The notes below the pieces were generated by a model. That model was given only the letters and a program-made list of their open reading frames with translations, ran no database searches and was not told where the DNA came from. The translations under genes were made by a program, and so were the position numbers. A DNA stretch of 64,000 nt from assembly GCF_019042215.1 (NCBI RefSeq), contig NZ_JAHQCS010000184.1:1-64000 (forward strand), in the 5' to 3' direction. Positions 55,335 through 64,000 of the stretch are shown one piece after another. Numbering within the stretch: position 1 is the first letter of the stretch; every line of letters begins with the position of its first letter. This DNA comes from Evansella tamaricis (GTDB lineage: Bacteria > Bacillota > Bacilli > Bacillales > Salisediminibacteriaceae).

Positions 55335-55379
55335 AATAAGAAAACGTGTCTATCGAATAGGTAGACACGTTTTCTTATT
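55335..55379 (+). terminator. Terminator of the phosphatase gene
   Basis: A long stem, AATAAGAAAACGTGTCTA with TAGACACGTTTTCTTATT, closes an 9-nt loop. Confidence 0.9.
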
Positions 55380-55380
55380 G

Positions 55381-55671
55381 TCTAGCTCCAGCGCCTACTC
55401 GCTACGGGGCACTTCGGAAGTGACAACTGAAGTCAAAGAGCGGACTTCTGTTGTCATTCCTCCACTGCCCTACGCTCGTGACCAAAGGCGCTTACGCTTT
55501 TCTTAAAAGGTAGAAAGTATAAGTTTTTGCACCTTCGGGCAAGTTGTCTAGCTCCAGCGCCTACTCGCTACGGGGCACTTCGGAAGTGACAACTGAAGTC
55601 AAAGAGCGGACTTCTGTTGTCATTCCTCCACTGCCCTACGCTCGTGACCAAAGGCGCTTACGCTTTTCTTA
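55381..55671 (+). repeat. Mosaic intergenic repeat (copies 6 and 7, direct duplication)
   Basis: Two copies of the short form begin TCTAGCTCCAGCGCCTACTC at 55381 and 55547 (period 166 bp) and each ends CTTACGCTTTTCTTA. The copies are nearly identical. With the phosphatase terminator they fill the 489-nt gap before the asparagine synthetase gene; an open frame at 55544-55744 is not a gene. Confidence 0.9.
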
Positions 55672-55762
55672 TTATTTTTTAAAAATGTTAAGGTACATTG
55701 GACAAAGGGAAGTGAATAGCATGGTAAAAGATCAAATATATTGAAATGAGGGATAAAATAGT

Positions 55763-57610
55763 ATGTGTGGAATCACTGGTTGGATCGACTTTTATCGCCC
55801 GTTAACCCATCACACAAAAACGGTGGAAACTATGACAAAACCACTGGAATTCAGGGGACCTGATGCCACGAATACTTGGATAGGGGAACATGTGGCATTT
55901 GGCCATAAGCGACTCATCGTAATTGATCCAACAGGTGGTAGGCAGCCTATGGTAAAGGAACATCAAGGAAATACGTTTACTTTATGCTACAATGGTGAGC
56001 TGTATAACACAGATGATATTCGTCAAGAGTTGCTTCGACTAGGTTATACATTCGAATCCCATTCCGATACGGAAGTACTACTAGTAGCATATATACATTG
56101 GCGGGAACAATGCGTTGATAAATTAAATGGTATCTTTGCCTTTGCCATATGGGATGGGGATAAAAAACAAGTCTTTTTAGCAAGGGACAGACTTGGTGTT
56201 AAACCACTATTTTTTTATAAACTCGGCGAAGGGATTCTGTTTGGTTCAGAAATGAAAGCCATTTTAAATCATCCTGATGTGGATGCTGTTATTGATGATG
56301 AGGGTCTCTGTGAAGTCCTCGGTTTAAGTCCTTCAAGAACACCAGGACATGGAGTATATAAGGGGATGGAGGAACTGCGTCCTGCCCATTGGATGAGGGT
56401 GTCCCAAACTGGGCTGGAAATAAGACGGTACTGGCAAGTGAAGAGTGAGAAACATGAGGACAATGTGGAAGAAACAGCTGAAAAAATCCGTTCCTTATTT
56501 ACTGATACAGTGCAAAGACAACTTGTTTCTGATGTGCCAGTATGTACTTTTCTATCTGGTGGTGTAGATTCCAGTGCTATCACAGCTATCGCTTCCAATT
56601 ATTTTAACGAGCAGGGGCGAGAGACATTAAAAACCTTTTCCATTGATTATGAAGAGAATGAAAAGTTTTTTAAGGAAAGTAAGTTCCAGCCCAATTCCGA
56701 TGCCCCATGGGTGGAAAAAATGCATAAGGCGTTTGGAACAGAGCATAAAAACTGTATCCTCTCCAACGAATTATTATTTGACTACTTAAAAGATGCGGTT
56801 CGGTCAAGGGACCTGCCTGGGATGGCAGATATTGATTCGTCTCTATTATGGTTTTGCAAACAGATTAAACAAGATGTAACTGTAGGTTTATCAGGGGAAT
56901 GTGCCGATGAAATATTCGGTGGATATCCATGGTTCCACGACGAAAAAATGATGAATCAACCGACTTTCCCTTGGATGAGGTCTGTTCTAGAACGGGAATC
57001 TATGCTTAAATCCCATTGGAGAGACAGACTTCAATTAGCGGATTATGTTCAGAAAAGATATCAGGAGACATTGGAAGAAGTCCCAGTATTAGAGGGAGAA
57101 ACAGGTATAGACAGAAAAAGGCGAGAACTGTTCTATGTGAACATGATTTGGTTCATGATGACTCTCCTTGACCGGAAGGACCGGATGAGTATGGCAGCCA
57201 GTTTGGAAGTGCGGGTCCCTTTCGCAGACCATCGTCTTGTGGAGTACGTATGGAATATTCCATGGGAGATTAAAATGCACGGTAATCGAGAAAAAGGTAT
57301 TTTAAGGAAGGCGTTAGAGGGTATTCTACCTGATGAAATTTTATATCGAAAGAAGAGTCCATATCCTAAGACGCATCATCCCGTATATACGGAGCTAGTG
57401 ACAAACGGATTAAAGGAAATTTTAAAGAAAGATTCTCCTTTGTTTGATTTATTTGACAAAAATGTTCTAAATCAGTTGGCAGAAACTAGTGGAACCTCCT
57501 TTAAAGAGCCTTATTTCGGACAATTGATGTCCGGTCCTCAATTAATTGCACACCTGATTCAAATGGATACGTGGCTGAAGGAATATAATGTGAAAATTGA
57601 AAGTAAGTAA
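55763..57610 (+). CDS. asnO: Asparagine synthetase (glutamine-hydrolysing), AsnO-like
   Basis: The 615-residue enzyme has a class II glutaminase domain with nucleophile Cys2 (MCGITGWID, LEFRGPD, LCYNGELYN, SDTEVLL) and a synthetase domain with the PP-loop FLSGGVDSSAI and GLSGECADEIFGGYPWF. B. subtilis AsnO is 614 residues. AAATGAGGGATAAA precedes the ATG. It is a single gene between repeats and a terminator. Confidence 0.9.
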   Translation: MCGITGWIDFYRPLTHHTKTVETMTKPLEFRGPDATNTWIGEHVAFGHKRLIVIDPTGGRQPMVKEHQGNTFTLCYNGELYNTDDIRQELLRLGYTFESHSDTEVLLVAYIHWREQCVDKLNGIFAFAIWDGDKKQVFLARDRLGVKPLFFYKLGEGILFGSEMKAILNHPDVDAVIDDEGLCEVLGLSPSRTPGHGVYKGMEELRPAHWMRVSQTGLEIRRYWQVKSEKHEDNVEETAEKIRSLFTDTVQRQLVSDVPVCTFLSGGVDSSAITAIASNYFNEQGRETLKTFSIDYEENEKFFKESKFQPNSDAPWVEKMHKAFGTEHKNCILSNELLFDYLKDAVRSRDLPGMADIDSSLLWFCKQIKQDVTVGLSGECADEIFGGYPWFHDEKMMNQPTFPWMRSVLERESMLKSHWRDRLQLADYVQKRYQETLEEVPVLEGETGIDRKRRELFYVNMIWFMMTLLDRKDRMSMAASLEVRVPFADHRLVEYVWNIPWEIKMHGNREKGILRKALEGILPDEILYRKKSPYPKTHHPVYTELVTNGLKEILKKDSPLFDLFDKNVLNQLAETSGTSFKEPYFGQLMSGPQLIAHLIQMDTWLKEYNVKIESK

Positions 57611-57624
57611 AAAAATGCAATTAA

Positions 57625-57657
57625 AAACCTTTCCCAATTTTGGGAAAGGTTTTTTTT
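57625..57657 (+). terminator. Terminator of the asparagine synthetase gene
   Basis: AACCTTTCCCAA pairs with TTGGGAAAGGTT and is followed by TTTTTT. Confidence 0.9.
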
Positions 57658-57756
57658 ACATTAATAATTTGGGATATTTTTATCTGAAATTCCCATAAAT
57701 ACTTTTATTTTTTATGAAAAAAATAAAATCATAGAAAATAAAAGAGGAGTAATGAA

Positions 57757-58632
57757 ATGAAAAAAAATTGTATTACTTTATTGATGTTATTGCTATTCGT
57801 AGTTGGGTGTAATGAGAATGAAAATGCTTTTGATATGGGATCAGATAATTTAGAAGCACAAAACTGGAGGGAATTATACCATCCCCCATTAGGTGAAGGG
57901 GACCAGGATGGAGGTAATTGGAACGCTGTAGGGATGGATAATGATGATGATTCCATTTCCAGTGACAGTACTGCAATACCAAGTGAACAATATCCAGAGA
58001 CAAAGGCAGTAAAAATTCAGGAAGCAAAATATAAATTTGTAGTGGATGGACAACAAAATTCTAATTGGAAACAACATTTGAAGAACAAATGGGGGGGAGG
58101 TACTAAAGAGCAACAAGGAACTTCTCCTGAACAAGGTTCACAGCAAGAACAAGCTCCTACAGAACAAGAAGCACCACCACAAGAGGAGCAGCAAGTCGAA
58201 ACCACCCCACAACAGGAAACGGATCAGCAAACCAGTCCTCAAGGGGAGGCAGGCATTAGTGATTACGAAAGAAAAGTAATTGAATTGACAAACGTGGAAA
58301 GACGCAACAATGGTCTTCCAGACTTTGAAGCAGATGCACAGTTAAGCAGTGTTGCTAGAGCAAAGTCAAAAGATATGCAGGAAAATAACTATTTTTCACA
58401 CACAAGTCCAACATATGGTTCACCATTTGATATGATGAGAGATTTTGGAGTTTCTTATAAGACGGCAGGGGAGAATATTGCTCAAGGACAACAGACGCCG
58501 GAACAAGTCGTGCAATCCTGGATGAATAGCGAAGGTCATCGGAAGAACATTCTTAGTAGTGATTTTACTCATCTCGGAGTCGGATACGATCAGAATGGTC
58601 ATCACTGGACACAAATGTTCATAAGTAAATAA
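57757..58632 (+). CDS. CAP-domain lipoprotein (YkwD-like)
   Basis: The 291-residue protein has a lipoprotein signal with lipobox VVGC. A Gln/Glu/Pro-rich linker (about 120-165) leads to a C-terminal CAP/SCP domain with ELTNVERRNNGLPDF, SKDMQENNYFSHTSP, GENIAQGQQTPEQVVQSWM and GHRKNIL. Such proteins are common in spore-formers (YkwD, SafA-associated types); the activity is unknown. AGAGGAG precedes the ATG. Confidence 0.9.
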   Translation: MKKNCITLLMLLLFVVGCNENENAFDMGSDNLEAQNWRELYHPPLGEGDQDGGNWNAVGMDNDDDSISSDSTAIPSEQYPETKAVKIQEAKYKFVVDGQQNSNWKQHLKNKWGGGTKEQQGTSPEQGSQQEQAPTEQEAPPQEEQQVETTPQQETDQQTSPQGEAGISDYERKVIELTNVERRNNGLPDFEADAQLSSVARAKSKDMQENNYFSHTSPTYGSPFDMMRDFGVSYKTAGENIAQGQQTPEQVVQSWMNSEGHRKNILSSDFTHLGVGYDQNGHHWTQMFISK

Positions 58633-58638
58633 TTTTAC

Positions 58639-58689
58639 GAGGCTGGGACAAAAGAATTTAAATACTTTTGATCCAGTCTCTTTCTCTTT
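58639..58689 (+). terminator. Terminator of the CAP lipoprotein gene
   Basis: GAGGCTGGGACAAAAG pairs imperfectly with CTTTTGATCCAGTCTC, followed by TTTCTCTTT. Confidence 0.75.
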
Positions 58690-58726
58690 ACACAAACTGC
58701 AAAATTTTAAGCATATCAATTGCATT

Positions 58727-58763
58727 TTGTATAACTAAAATATAAAATTTGTATAACTATAAT
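58727..58763 (+). promoter_or_regulatory. Direct repeats and promoter ahead of the carotenoid operon
   Basis: TTGTATAACTA occurs at 58727-58737 and 58749-58759, 22 bp apart (about two helical turns). The second copy runs into TATAAT (58758-58763). TTGTAT and TATAAC (58752-58757) are 19 bp apart, a spacing seen in MerR-controlled promoters. The regulator is not in the window. Confidence 0.5.
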
Positions 58764-58784
58764 ACAGTTAGTGGGGATGGGGAA

Positions 58785-60278
58785 ATGACAAAGGATAAAG
58801 TGGTGATCATCGGAAGTGGACCCGGTGGATTAGCTGCAGCAATGCTCTTGTCTGCCAAAGGATTTAACGTAAGGGTTTTAGAAAAACAGTCATATATAGG
58901 AGGGAGAACATCTTCCTTTTCAAGTGGTGAGTACACCTTTGATCTAGGCCCAACTTTCTTTAGTATGCCGTATATATTAGAAGAAATATTTGAGGAATCA
59001 GATCGAAAATTAGCAAATTATATGACGTTAAAGAAATTAGATCCAATGTATACCTTATCCTTTGATGAATTTTCGCTTCAGGCCACTAGTGATCAAAGAA
59101 AAATGAGGGAGCATATAGAAAATCATTTTCCAGGATACGGTCAAAAGTATGATCTATTTATGAAAGAAACTAGGGCTAAAATGAATATGCTCCTGCCTAT
59201 TCTCCAAAGCAAATACGATTCCCTGTTTGATTATTTAAGGCGGAAGAGTATTAAGGCGCTCCCGTCTTTAGAGTTTGGAAAGAGCTTATATGATGTTCTT
59301 TCACGATACTTTGATGATGACAGACTTAAACTATCTTTTACTTTCCAATCAAAATATTTAGGAATGTCTCCATGGGAGTGTCCCGGTGCATTCAGTATTC
59401 TGTCGTTTATGGAGCATGAATATGGAGTATACCACCCCATTGGTGGAGTTAATCAAATAACAAAAGCATTGGCGAAAGTGGTGGAAGAACACGGTGGCCA
59501 AATTCATAAAAATAATGGGGTCAGGAAGCTGGTTTTAAACGGAAATAAAGTCATTGGTGTGGAATTAGAGGATGGGGAAATTATCGAAGCAGACCATGTT
59601 GTGATGAATGCAGACTTTGCTTATGGGATGACCACGTTACTTGACGATACGAAAAGGAAAAAATATAAAAACGCGGAGCTTATAAAAAAAGATTATTCCT
59701 GTTCCACATTTATGATCTATGCAGGGGTAAAGAAAACGGTAAATTTAGATCATCATACAATCTATTTTTCTAAAGACTATAAAAAAAATGTGGAGCAGAT
59801 AACCAAAACTTTTGAACTATCCGAAGACCCATCTATTTACATTCAAAATGGTTCTGTAACAGATCCTACGCTAGCACCTGTCGGGAAATCTGCTCTTTAT
59901 ATTCTAGCACCGGTTCCAAATAATTTAAGTGGAGTGGATTGGGAGAGAGAAAAAAGTAGTTTTAGAGATTTAATTTGGGACCAATTAGAACGTCGATCAG
60001 GTATTTCCTTGAGGAGCCACTTGGAAGAGGAAACGATACTAACGCCTCTTGATTGGGAGAGACAAAAATTTGTCTTTCAGGGGGCAACTTTTAATCTATC
60101 ACACCGATTAGGTCAAATGATGTATTTCCGTCCCCATAACCGGATGAAGGACATTGCCGGTTTATGGCTAGTGGGGGGTGGAACTCATCCGGGCAGTGGA
60201 CTTCCAACTATTTTTGAGTCGGCAAGAATAACAACAAATTTACTAGTTTCATCGTATTCTAGAATGGGGGAGAGATAA
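58785..60278 (+). CDS. Carotenoid (phytoene/dehydrosqualene) desaturase-family protein
   Basis: The 497-residue CrtN/CrtI-family flavoenzyme has VVIIGSGPGGLAAAMLLSAKG, GGRTSSFSSGEYTFDLGPTF, YSCSTFMIYAGVKK and the C-terminal FAD site GGGTHPGSGLPTIFESARI. It may be the first desaturase of a C30 pathway. Which of CrtNa, CrtNc or CrtN it is cannot be fixed by eye. ATG 58785 behind GGGGATGGGG is chosen. The next ATG overlaps its stop (TAATG). Confidence 0.85.
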   Translation: MTKDKVVIIGSGPGGLAAAMLLSAKGFNVRVLEKQSYIGGRTSSFSSGEYTFDLGPTFFSMPYILEEIFEESDRKLANYMTLKKLDPMYTLSFDEFSLQATSDQRKMREHIENHFPGYGQKYDLFMKETRAKMNMLLPILQSKYDSLFDYLRRKSIKALPSLEFGKSLYDVLSRYFDDDRLKLSFTFQSKYLGMSPWECPGAFSILSFMEHEYGVYHPIGGVNQITKALAKVVEEHGGQIHKNNGVRKLVLNGNKVIGVELEDGEIIEADHVVMNADFAYGMTTLLDDTKRKKYKNAELIKKDYSCSTFMIYAGVKKTVNLDHHTIYFSKDYKKNVEQITKTFELSEDPSIYIQNGSVTDPTLAPVGKSALYILAPVPNNLSGVDWEREKSSFRDLIWDQLERRSGISLRSHLEEETILTPLDWERQKFVFQGATFNLSHRLGQMMYFRPHNRMKDIAGLWLVGGGTHPGSGLPTIFESARITTNLLVSSYSRMGER

Positions 60279-61753
60279 TGAAGACAGCCATTATTGGTGG
60301 GGGGATAGGAGGAATGATTACTGCTTTATATTTAAGCTTGGAAGGGGAAGAAGTTACTATTCATGAGCGGCAAGACCGTTTAGGTGGCAGGTTGGCGTAT
60401 GTCAATGAAGCTGGTTTTAAAATCGATGAAGGTCCTACCATTATTTTATTACCAGAAATAATAAAAGGTATCCTTAAGGAACTTTCTGTGGAACTAAAAG
60501 AATTGGAGATGGTTTCTATTGATCCACTTTATCCCATTCACTTTCCTGATGGTAAGGTGTTTTTGAAGTGGAGAGATAAGGAACGGCAAAAGGAGGAAAT
60601 AAATCGGTGTTTTCCTGGGGAAGAGGTGGCGTTTGAAAGATATATGAACGAAATGGAAGAGAGGTTTATGGAGGGAAAAAAAGCATTCTTGGATCATAGT
60701 TTTATTCAAAAACGCTCTTTTTGGAAGAAAGAAAATGTCTTAACTTTATACAGACTTAAGGCGTATCAAACGGTGAAGAAGCAAGTGGAGAGTTATTTTC
60801 AATCAAAGTGTTTAAGAGAAGCTTTTTCCTTACAAACACTATACATAGGTGGATCCCCCTCAACCACTCCTGCCTTATATTCCCTTGTTCCCTACAGTGA
60901 GCATGAACATGGAGTGTGGTATTTAAAAGGTGGATATGCTCGTCTAGCAGAGATATTGACAAAGGAACTTGAGAAACGAAACATTGTGATTAACTATAAT
61001 AGCTCTGTTACAAAAGTCTATAAAGAAAAGGATCGCGCAACAGCATTAGAGTGTAATGGAAAGATACATCCATATGAACGGTTTATTTTAAATGGGGATT
61101 TTCCATTAAGTGAAAAGTTACTTTATCCAAAAGAGAAAAAATCTCGTAAGTATATCCCCTCCTCTGGAACAGTTGTAATATACCTTGGTTTAAATGGGCG
61201 CCTGAATACAAACCATGTTCATCAATTTTTTATGGGCGATGACTTGGAAGGGTTGATGAAGGAAGTATTTGTAGAAAAATCCCTGCCACTAGACCCTTCC
61301 TTTTATGTATTTCATCCGTCTCTTATTGATGAAAGTTTAGCCCCTGCTGGAAAAAGCGTTGCCTATGTATTGATTCCAGTTCCATCCTCATCCACCATAT
61401 CTCAGAGGGACTATGAATCTCTTGCAGAAAAGGTGCTTGTGAGATTAACAAAACAACTAGATCTTGACCTAGATAAAAAGATAATATGGAAAAAATTTAG
61501 AACCCCACTGGATGCCCAGCAGGAAGGATTGTTCGGAGTTGGAAGCTTTGGAATCGCCCCCACATTGTTTCAGTCTGGTGTTTTTAGACCGCAAGTCAAG
61601 CCATTTCCTTTAGATAATGTTTATGCAGTTGGAGCTTCCGTTCATCCTGGTGGCGGGGTTCCTATCGTAATGCAAGGGGCAAAAATTCTCGCAAATGTGA
61701 TTCGATCAGAAAGGGAAGGGGAGAGTGAACATGAACAGAGAAGAAGCGTATGA
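60278..61753 (+). CDS. Second carotenoid desaturase-family protein
   Basis: The 491-residue CrtN-like flavoenzyme has IIGGGIGGMITALYLSLEGE, GGRLAYVNEAGFKIDEGPT, FSLQTLYIGGSPSTTPALYS, WYLKGGYARLAEIL and AVGASVHPGGGVPIVMQGAKI. It is clearly a paralogue of the preceding gene. Its last codons overlap the crtM start, so the three are one operon. Confidence 0.85.
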   Translation: MKTAIIGGGIGGMITALYLSLEGEEVTIHERQDRLGGRLAYVNEAGFKIDEGPTIILLPEIIKGILKELSVELKELEMVSIDPLYPIHFPDGKVFLKWRDKERQKEEINRCFPGEEVAFERYMNEMEERFMEGKKAFLDHSFIQKRSFWKKENVLTLYRLKAYQTVKKQVESYFQSKCLREAFSLQTLYIGGSPSTTPALYSLVPYSEHEHGVWYLKGGYARLAEILTKELEKRNIVINYNSSVTKVYKEKDRATALECNGKIHPYERFILNGDFPLSEKLLYPKEKKSRKYIPSSGTVVIYLGLNGRLNTNHVHQFFMGDDLEGLMKEVFVEKSLPLDPSFYVFHPSLIDESLAPAGKSVAYVLIPVPSSSTISQRDYESLAEKVLVRLTKQLDLDLDKKIIWKKFRTPLDAQQEGLFGVGSFGIAPTLFQSGVFRPQVKPFPLDNVYAVGASVHPGGGVPIVMQGAKILANVIRSEREGESEHEQRRSV

Positions 61754-62586
61754 ACGTTGTAAAGAAGTTATTGACCATCATTCAAAAACATTCTCAAAGG
61801 CATTTCAGTATTTACCAAAGGAAAAAAAGCAGGCTGTATGGGCTATTTACGCTTTTTGCAGAACTGTCGATGATATCATTGATGAAGGAAAAAATCCTGA
61901 GAAAGAAATCCTAATGTTTGAAGAAAAGCTAGATATTTTCTCTCAAGGGGGTATTCCTGAACAAACGTTCCTATGGATTGCCCTTAGAGATACATTTGCG
62001 AAATTTAACTGTATTACTAAGCCTTATTATGACATGGTAAAAGGACAGAAAACGGACTTGGTTAAAACACATTACGATACGTATTCCGAACTCCAGGAAT
62101 ACTGCTATCATGTTGCAAGTACGGTTGGTCTCATGCTTTTACCTGTACTTGCTCCGAAAAAACAGGCCACACTTCGGTTAAGTGCCATTCGCCTTGGTAT
62201 TGCGATGCAAATTACAAATATATTAAGGGATATTGGGGAGGATTACGAGAGGAACCGTATTTACATTCCGAAAGAATATCGTCAAAAATTTGGCTATACG
62301 GATGAAATGATGCAAAAGCGTGAAATTAATTATCAGTTTATTAAGATGTGGGAATATTCTGGCGGAAATTGCAGATTATTATTACTCTACCAGTTTAGAA
62401 ACCGTTTATTTATATCCTGTAAGGTCACAAATCCCGGTTAAAGCCGCTACTCTGTTTTACAGAGGTATACTTCAGTCCGTTCGTGATAATCAGTATGATG
62501 TGTTTTCAAAGAGAGCATTTGTTTCTCCTCAACAAAAAAGGCTTATTATGAGTACTATTGAAACTAGTAAAGAACTGAGCATCTAA
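61731..62586 (+). pseudogene. crtM: Phytoene/dehydrosqualene synthase, frameshifted
   Basis: The protein is a trans-prenyl condensing enzyme with first Asp-rich motif DDIID (AFCRTVDDIIDEG) and second QITNILRDIGEDYERNRIYIP. After WEY at about 62349-62357 the frame breaks: the original frame runs to a stop at 62441 with no family similarity. The +1 frame continues LAEIADYYYSTSLETVYLYP to the natural stop at 62586. Removing one T at 62357-62358 restores about 284 residues. Either a mutation or a sequencing error is possible. ATG 61731 behind AAGGGGAG is the start. Confidence 0.85.
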
Positions 62587-62635
62587 TGGAAGGAATGACT
62601 TCGTGAATGGAAAAAGGTCACGTAACTCTAAGTCG

Positions 62636-62811
62636 GTTCCGTGATTCTTTTAATAGATAAGAATTTATAAGTTTTTGCACCATCGGGCATGCCACAGGAC
62701 GTGGCGTTTTGCCACGTTCTGCCCGATGGACGGATACTCTTCAGAGCGATGCTTGTAGAGGAAGAGGCACTGCCCTACCCTCGTGAGCTTAGGCGCATGC
62801 GATTCTCTTAT
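62636..62811 (+). repeat. Mosaic intergenic repeat (copy 8, diverged)
   Basis: It shares GATAAGAATTTATAAGTTTT, the GGATACTCTTCAGAGCGATG segment and CACTGCCCTACC with other copies. It carries an unusual inner hairpin of its own (CATCGGGCATGCCAC ... GTGGCGTTTTGCCAC). The end AGGCGCATGCGATTCTC is diverged from the common end. It separates convergent crtM and the crtP-like gene. Confidence 0.75.
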
Positions 62812-64000
62812 TCATAGCCTATAATCTTTTATTATTTGTTCTGCTACGTTCCTGCCGCTCAGAACTACCATCGGAGAACCGCCTCCTGGGTGGGTGCTTC
62901 CTCCTACAAAATAAATATTTTCTAAATCTCCAGATCGATTAAATGGACGTAAAAAAGTATCTTTTTTCCGGTTTGATGCCATACCATATAGGGAACCTCG
63001 GAAAGCATGAAAGGTCTGGGCAATCATCAAAGGGTCAACTATTTTTGTCTCGACTAATCCATCCCTCAAGTGTAGACCCCGATTCTCAAGTTTTTCAAAA
63101 ATGAAATCTTTCATAAACCCTTTATCAATCTCCGAAGAACCATCTGCCTTCAAAGGGGGAGCATTCACAAGGATAAATAAATTATCCCCATCTGGGGAAA
63201 TGGTTGGATCAGTTTTCGATGAAGTACAAATATAAATAGTTGGATCTTTTCCGTATCTTCCCTGATAAAAAAGTTGATGAAACTCTTCCTCATAGTTTTC
63301 TCCAAAAAAGACATGATGATGATGTAGGGCGTGTCTCTTATTTGAAGCTGCCAGAATAACAAAAGCTGAAACAGAGGGTTTTATTTTTGAAACATGTTTA
63401 TTTGAGAATGATGGTCGGTGTTCTTCTTTAATTAGTCTTGGATATTGCGTTAATAAATCTCCGTTAAAGAGGAAGACATCCCCTTCTAATTGTCTTTTAG
63501 TCGTTTCCACAGCAGTCACTTTTCTATCCATCACATAAGCCTTCTGAACTTCTTCGTTTATATGAATCGTAACACCAATCTTTTTTGCCAGTTGCTCCAT
63601 CCCTTGTGCGTGCAATTTGATAATTACCCCCTTTCGTAAAATAAACCCCATCACTAAATTCTAAATGCCCGATCAATCCAAAAGTGGCAGGGGCAGAATA
63701 AGGGGAAGAGCCAATGTAAGTAGCATAACGGTTAAAGGCGTTACGTATACGTTGATCCGAAAAGTACTGTTTATGAAACTGATCAAGGGATTGTAAGGGT
63801 TTGGCAGAAATCATAGCTTTCATCAGTGGAAGGGAAATAAAGTCTCTCCATGATGAAAATGTGCGGTTCAAAAAGTAATTTTGAGCTAAAAGAATTAGTT
63901 TTTCAACTTCCATTAAGTAAGAGTCGAAATTCTTCCCGGAAGGTCCATGTAATCTTCCCAGTTCTTCTCTCATTTCCTTATGATCTGATGAAAAATAGAG
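62812..64000 (-). pseudogene. crtP: CrtP/CrtNb-like carotenoid oxygenase/desaturase, frameshifted and cut by window end
   Basis: The gene reads on the minus strand from beyond 64000. The upstream part (LYFSSDHKEMREELGRLHGP ... SSPYSAPATFGLIGHL, GVYFTKGGNYQIA) and the downstream part (QGMEQLAKKIGVTIHINEE ... STHPGGGSPMVVLSGRNVAEQI) are in different frames. They join at a tandem GTGC-GTGC (63606-63613, plus strand). Deleting one 4-bp copy gives YQIAQGMEQL, the family consensus. STHPGGGSPMV resembles CrtP/CrtNb rather than CrtN. The N-terminal FAD site lies outside the window. Confidence 0.82.

Overview
The window is chromosomal DNA of a low-GC, Gram-positive, spore-forming-type bacterium of the family Bacillaceae. 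Strong AGGAGG-type ribosome binding sites, TTG/GTG starts, CIRCE, Zur, LexA (DinR), TnrA and CcpA-type operators, and gene order close to the Bacillus subtilis yqi-yqj region all point that way. A NaChBac-type sodium channel and a C30-type carotenoid cluster suggest a marine, halophilic or alkaliphilic relative (Oceanobacillus/Virgibacillus/Halobacillus-like). The genus is inference; no species is claimed.

Layout. 1-475: mosaic intergenic repeat. 552-3018: overlapping three-gene envelope operon (SteA-like protein, family-2 glycosyltransferase, MraY/WecA-like membrane protein). 3069-3317: DUF2627 membrane protein on the minus strand. 3533-13809: bkdR and the sigma-54 operon ptb-bcd-buk-lpdV-bkdAA-bkdAB-bkdB for branched-chain keto acids. 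14133-17716: small secreted protein, Zur-controlled zinc-binding lipoprotein with a nine-copy His/Asp repeat, bacilliredoxin, small hypothetical protein and a tRNA-Arg. 17833-25654: yqjA-like, L,D-transpeptidase, the miniprotein gene prli42 (29 codons), a propionyl-CoA/methylmalonyl-CoA module with a fused B12-domain/epimerase, a tripeptidase-like M20 peptidase and an Hpr-like MarR regulator. 25656-26330: two 316-bp tandem repeats plus a partial third.

26753-35177: DNA polymerase IV, a compact flagellar locus (FliK-like, FlhB-C-like, FliS-like, long flagellin, YaaR) and htpG behind a perfect CIRCE. 35246-43844: GDPD + MFS pair, CopA, alpha/beta hydrolase, DarB/CbpB-like CBS protein, and a cre site ahead of a small protein and a RocB-like peptidase. 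44014-51451: mostly minus strand (GNAT, YibQ deacetylase, TnrA, sodium channel, FAD oxidoreductase, ProI, PLP lyase), with the plus-strand SDR yqjQ. 51725-54651: SOS-linked polYA and YolD genes with LexA boxes, a DJ-1 protein and a small hypothetical protein. 54794-58632: LMW phosphatase, AsnO-type synthetase, CAP lipoprotein. 58785-64000: carotenoid cluster in which crtM and a crtP/crtNb-like gene are each frameshifted.

The genes fit together metabolically. Val/Ile/Leu are deaminated (Bcd), oxidised (Bkd complex), and the acyl-CoA is either converted to ATP (Ptb/Buk) or, for propionyl-CoA arising from Val/Ile, carboxylated and isomerised to succinyl-CoA. The strongest leads are the SteA-GT2-MraY-like operon, the self-contained flagellin/FliS/FlhB-C/FliK cluster, the B12-domain/epimerase fusion, the shared 21-bp motif upstream of bkdR and ptb, the double frameshift in the pigment genes, and the modular structured repeats at eight intergenic sites. 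No CRISPR array, insertion sequence or prophage was seen.
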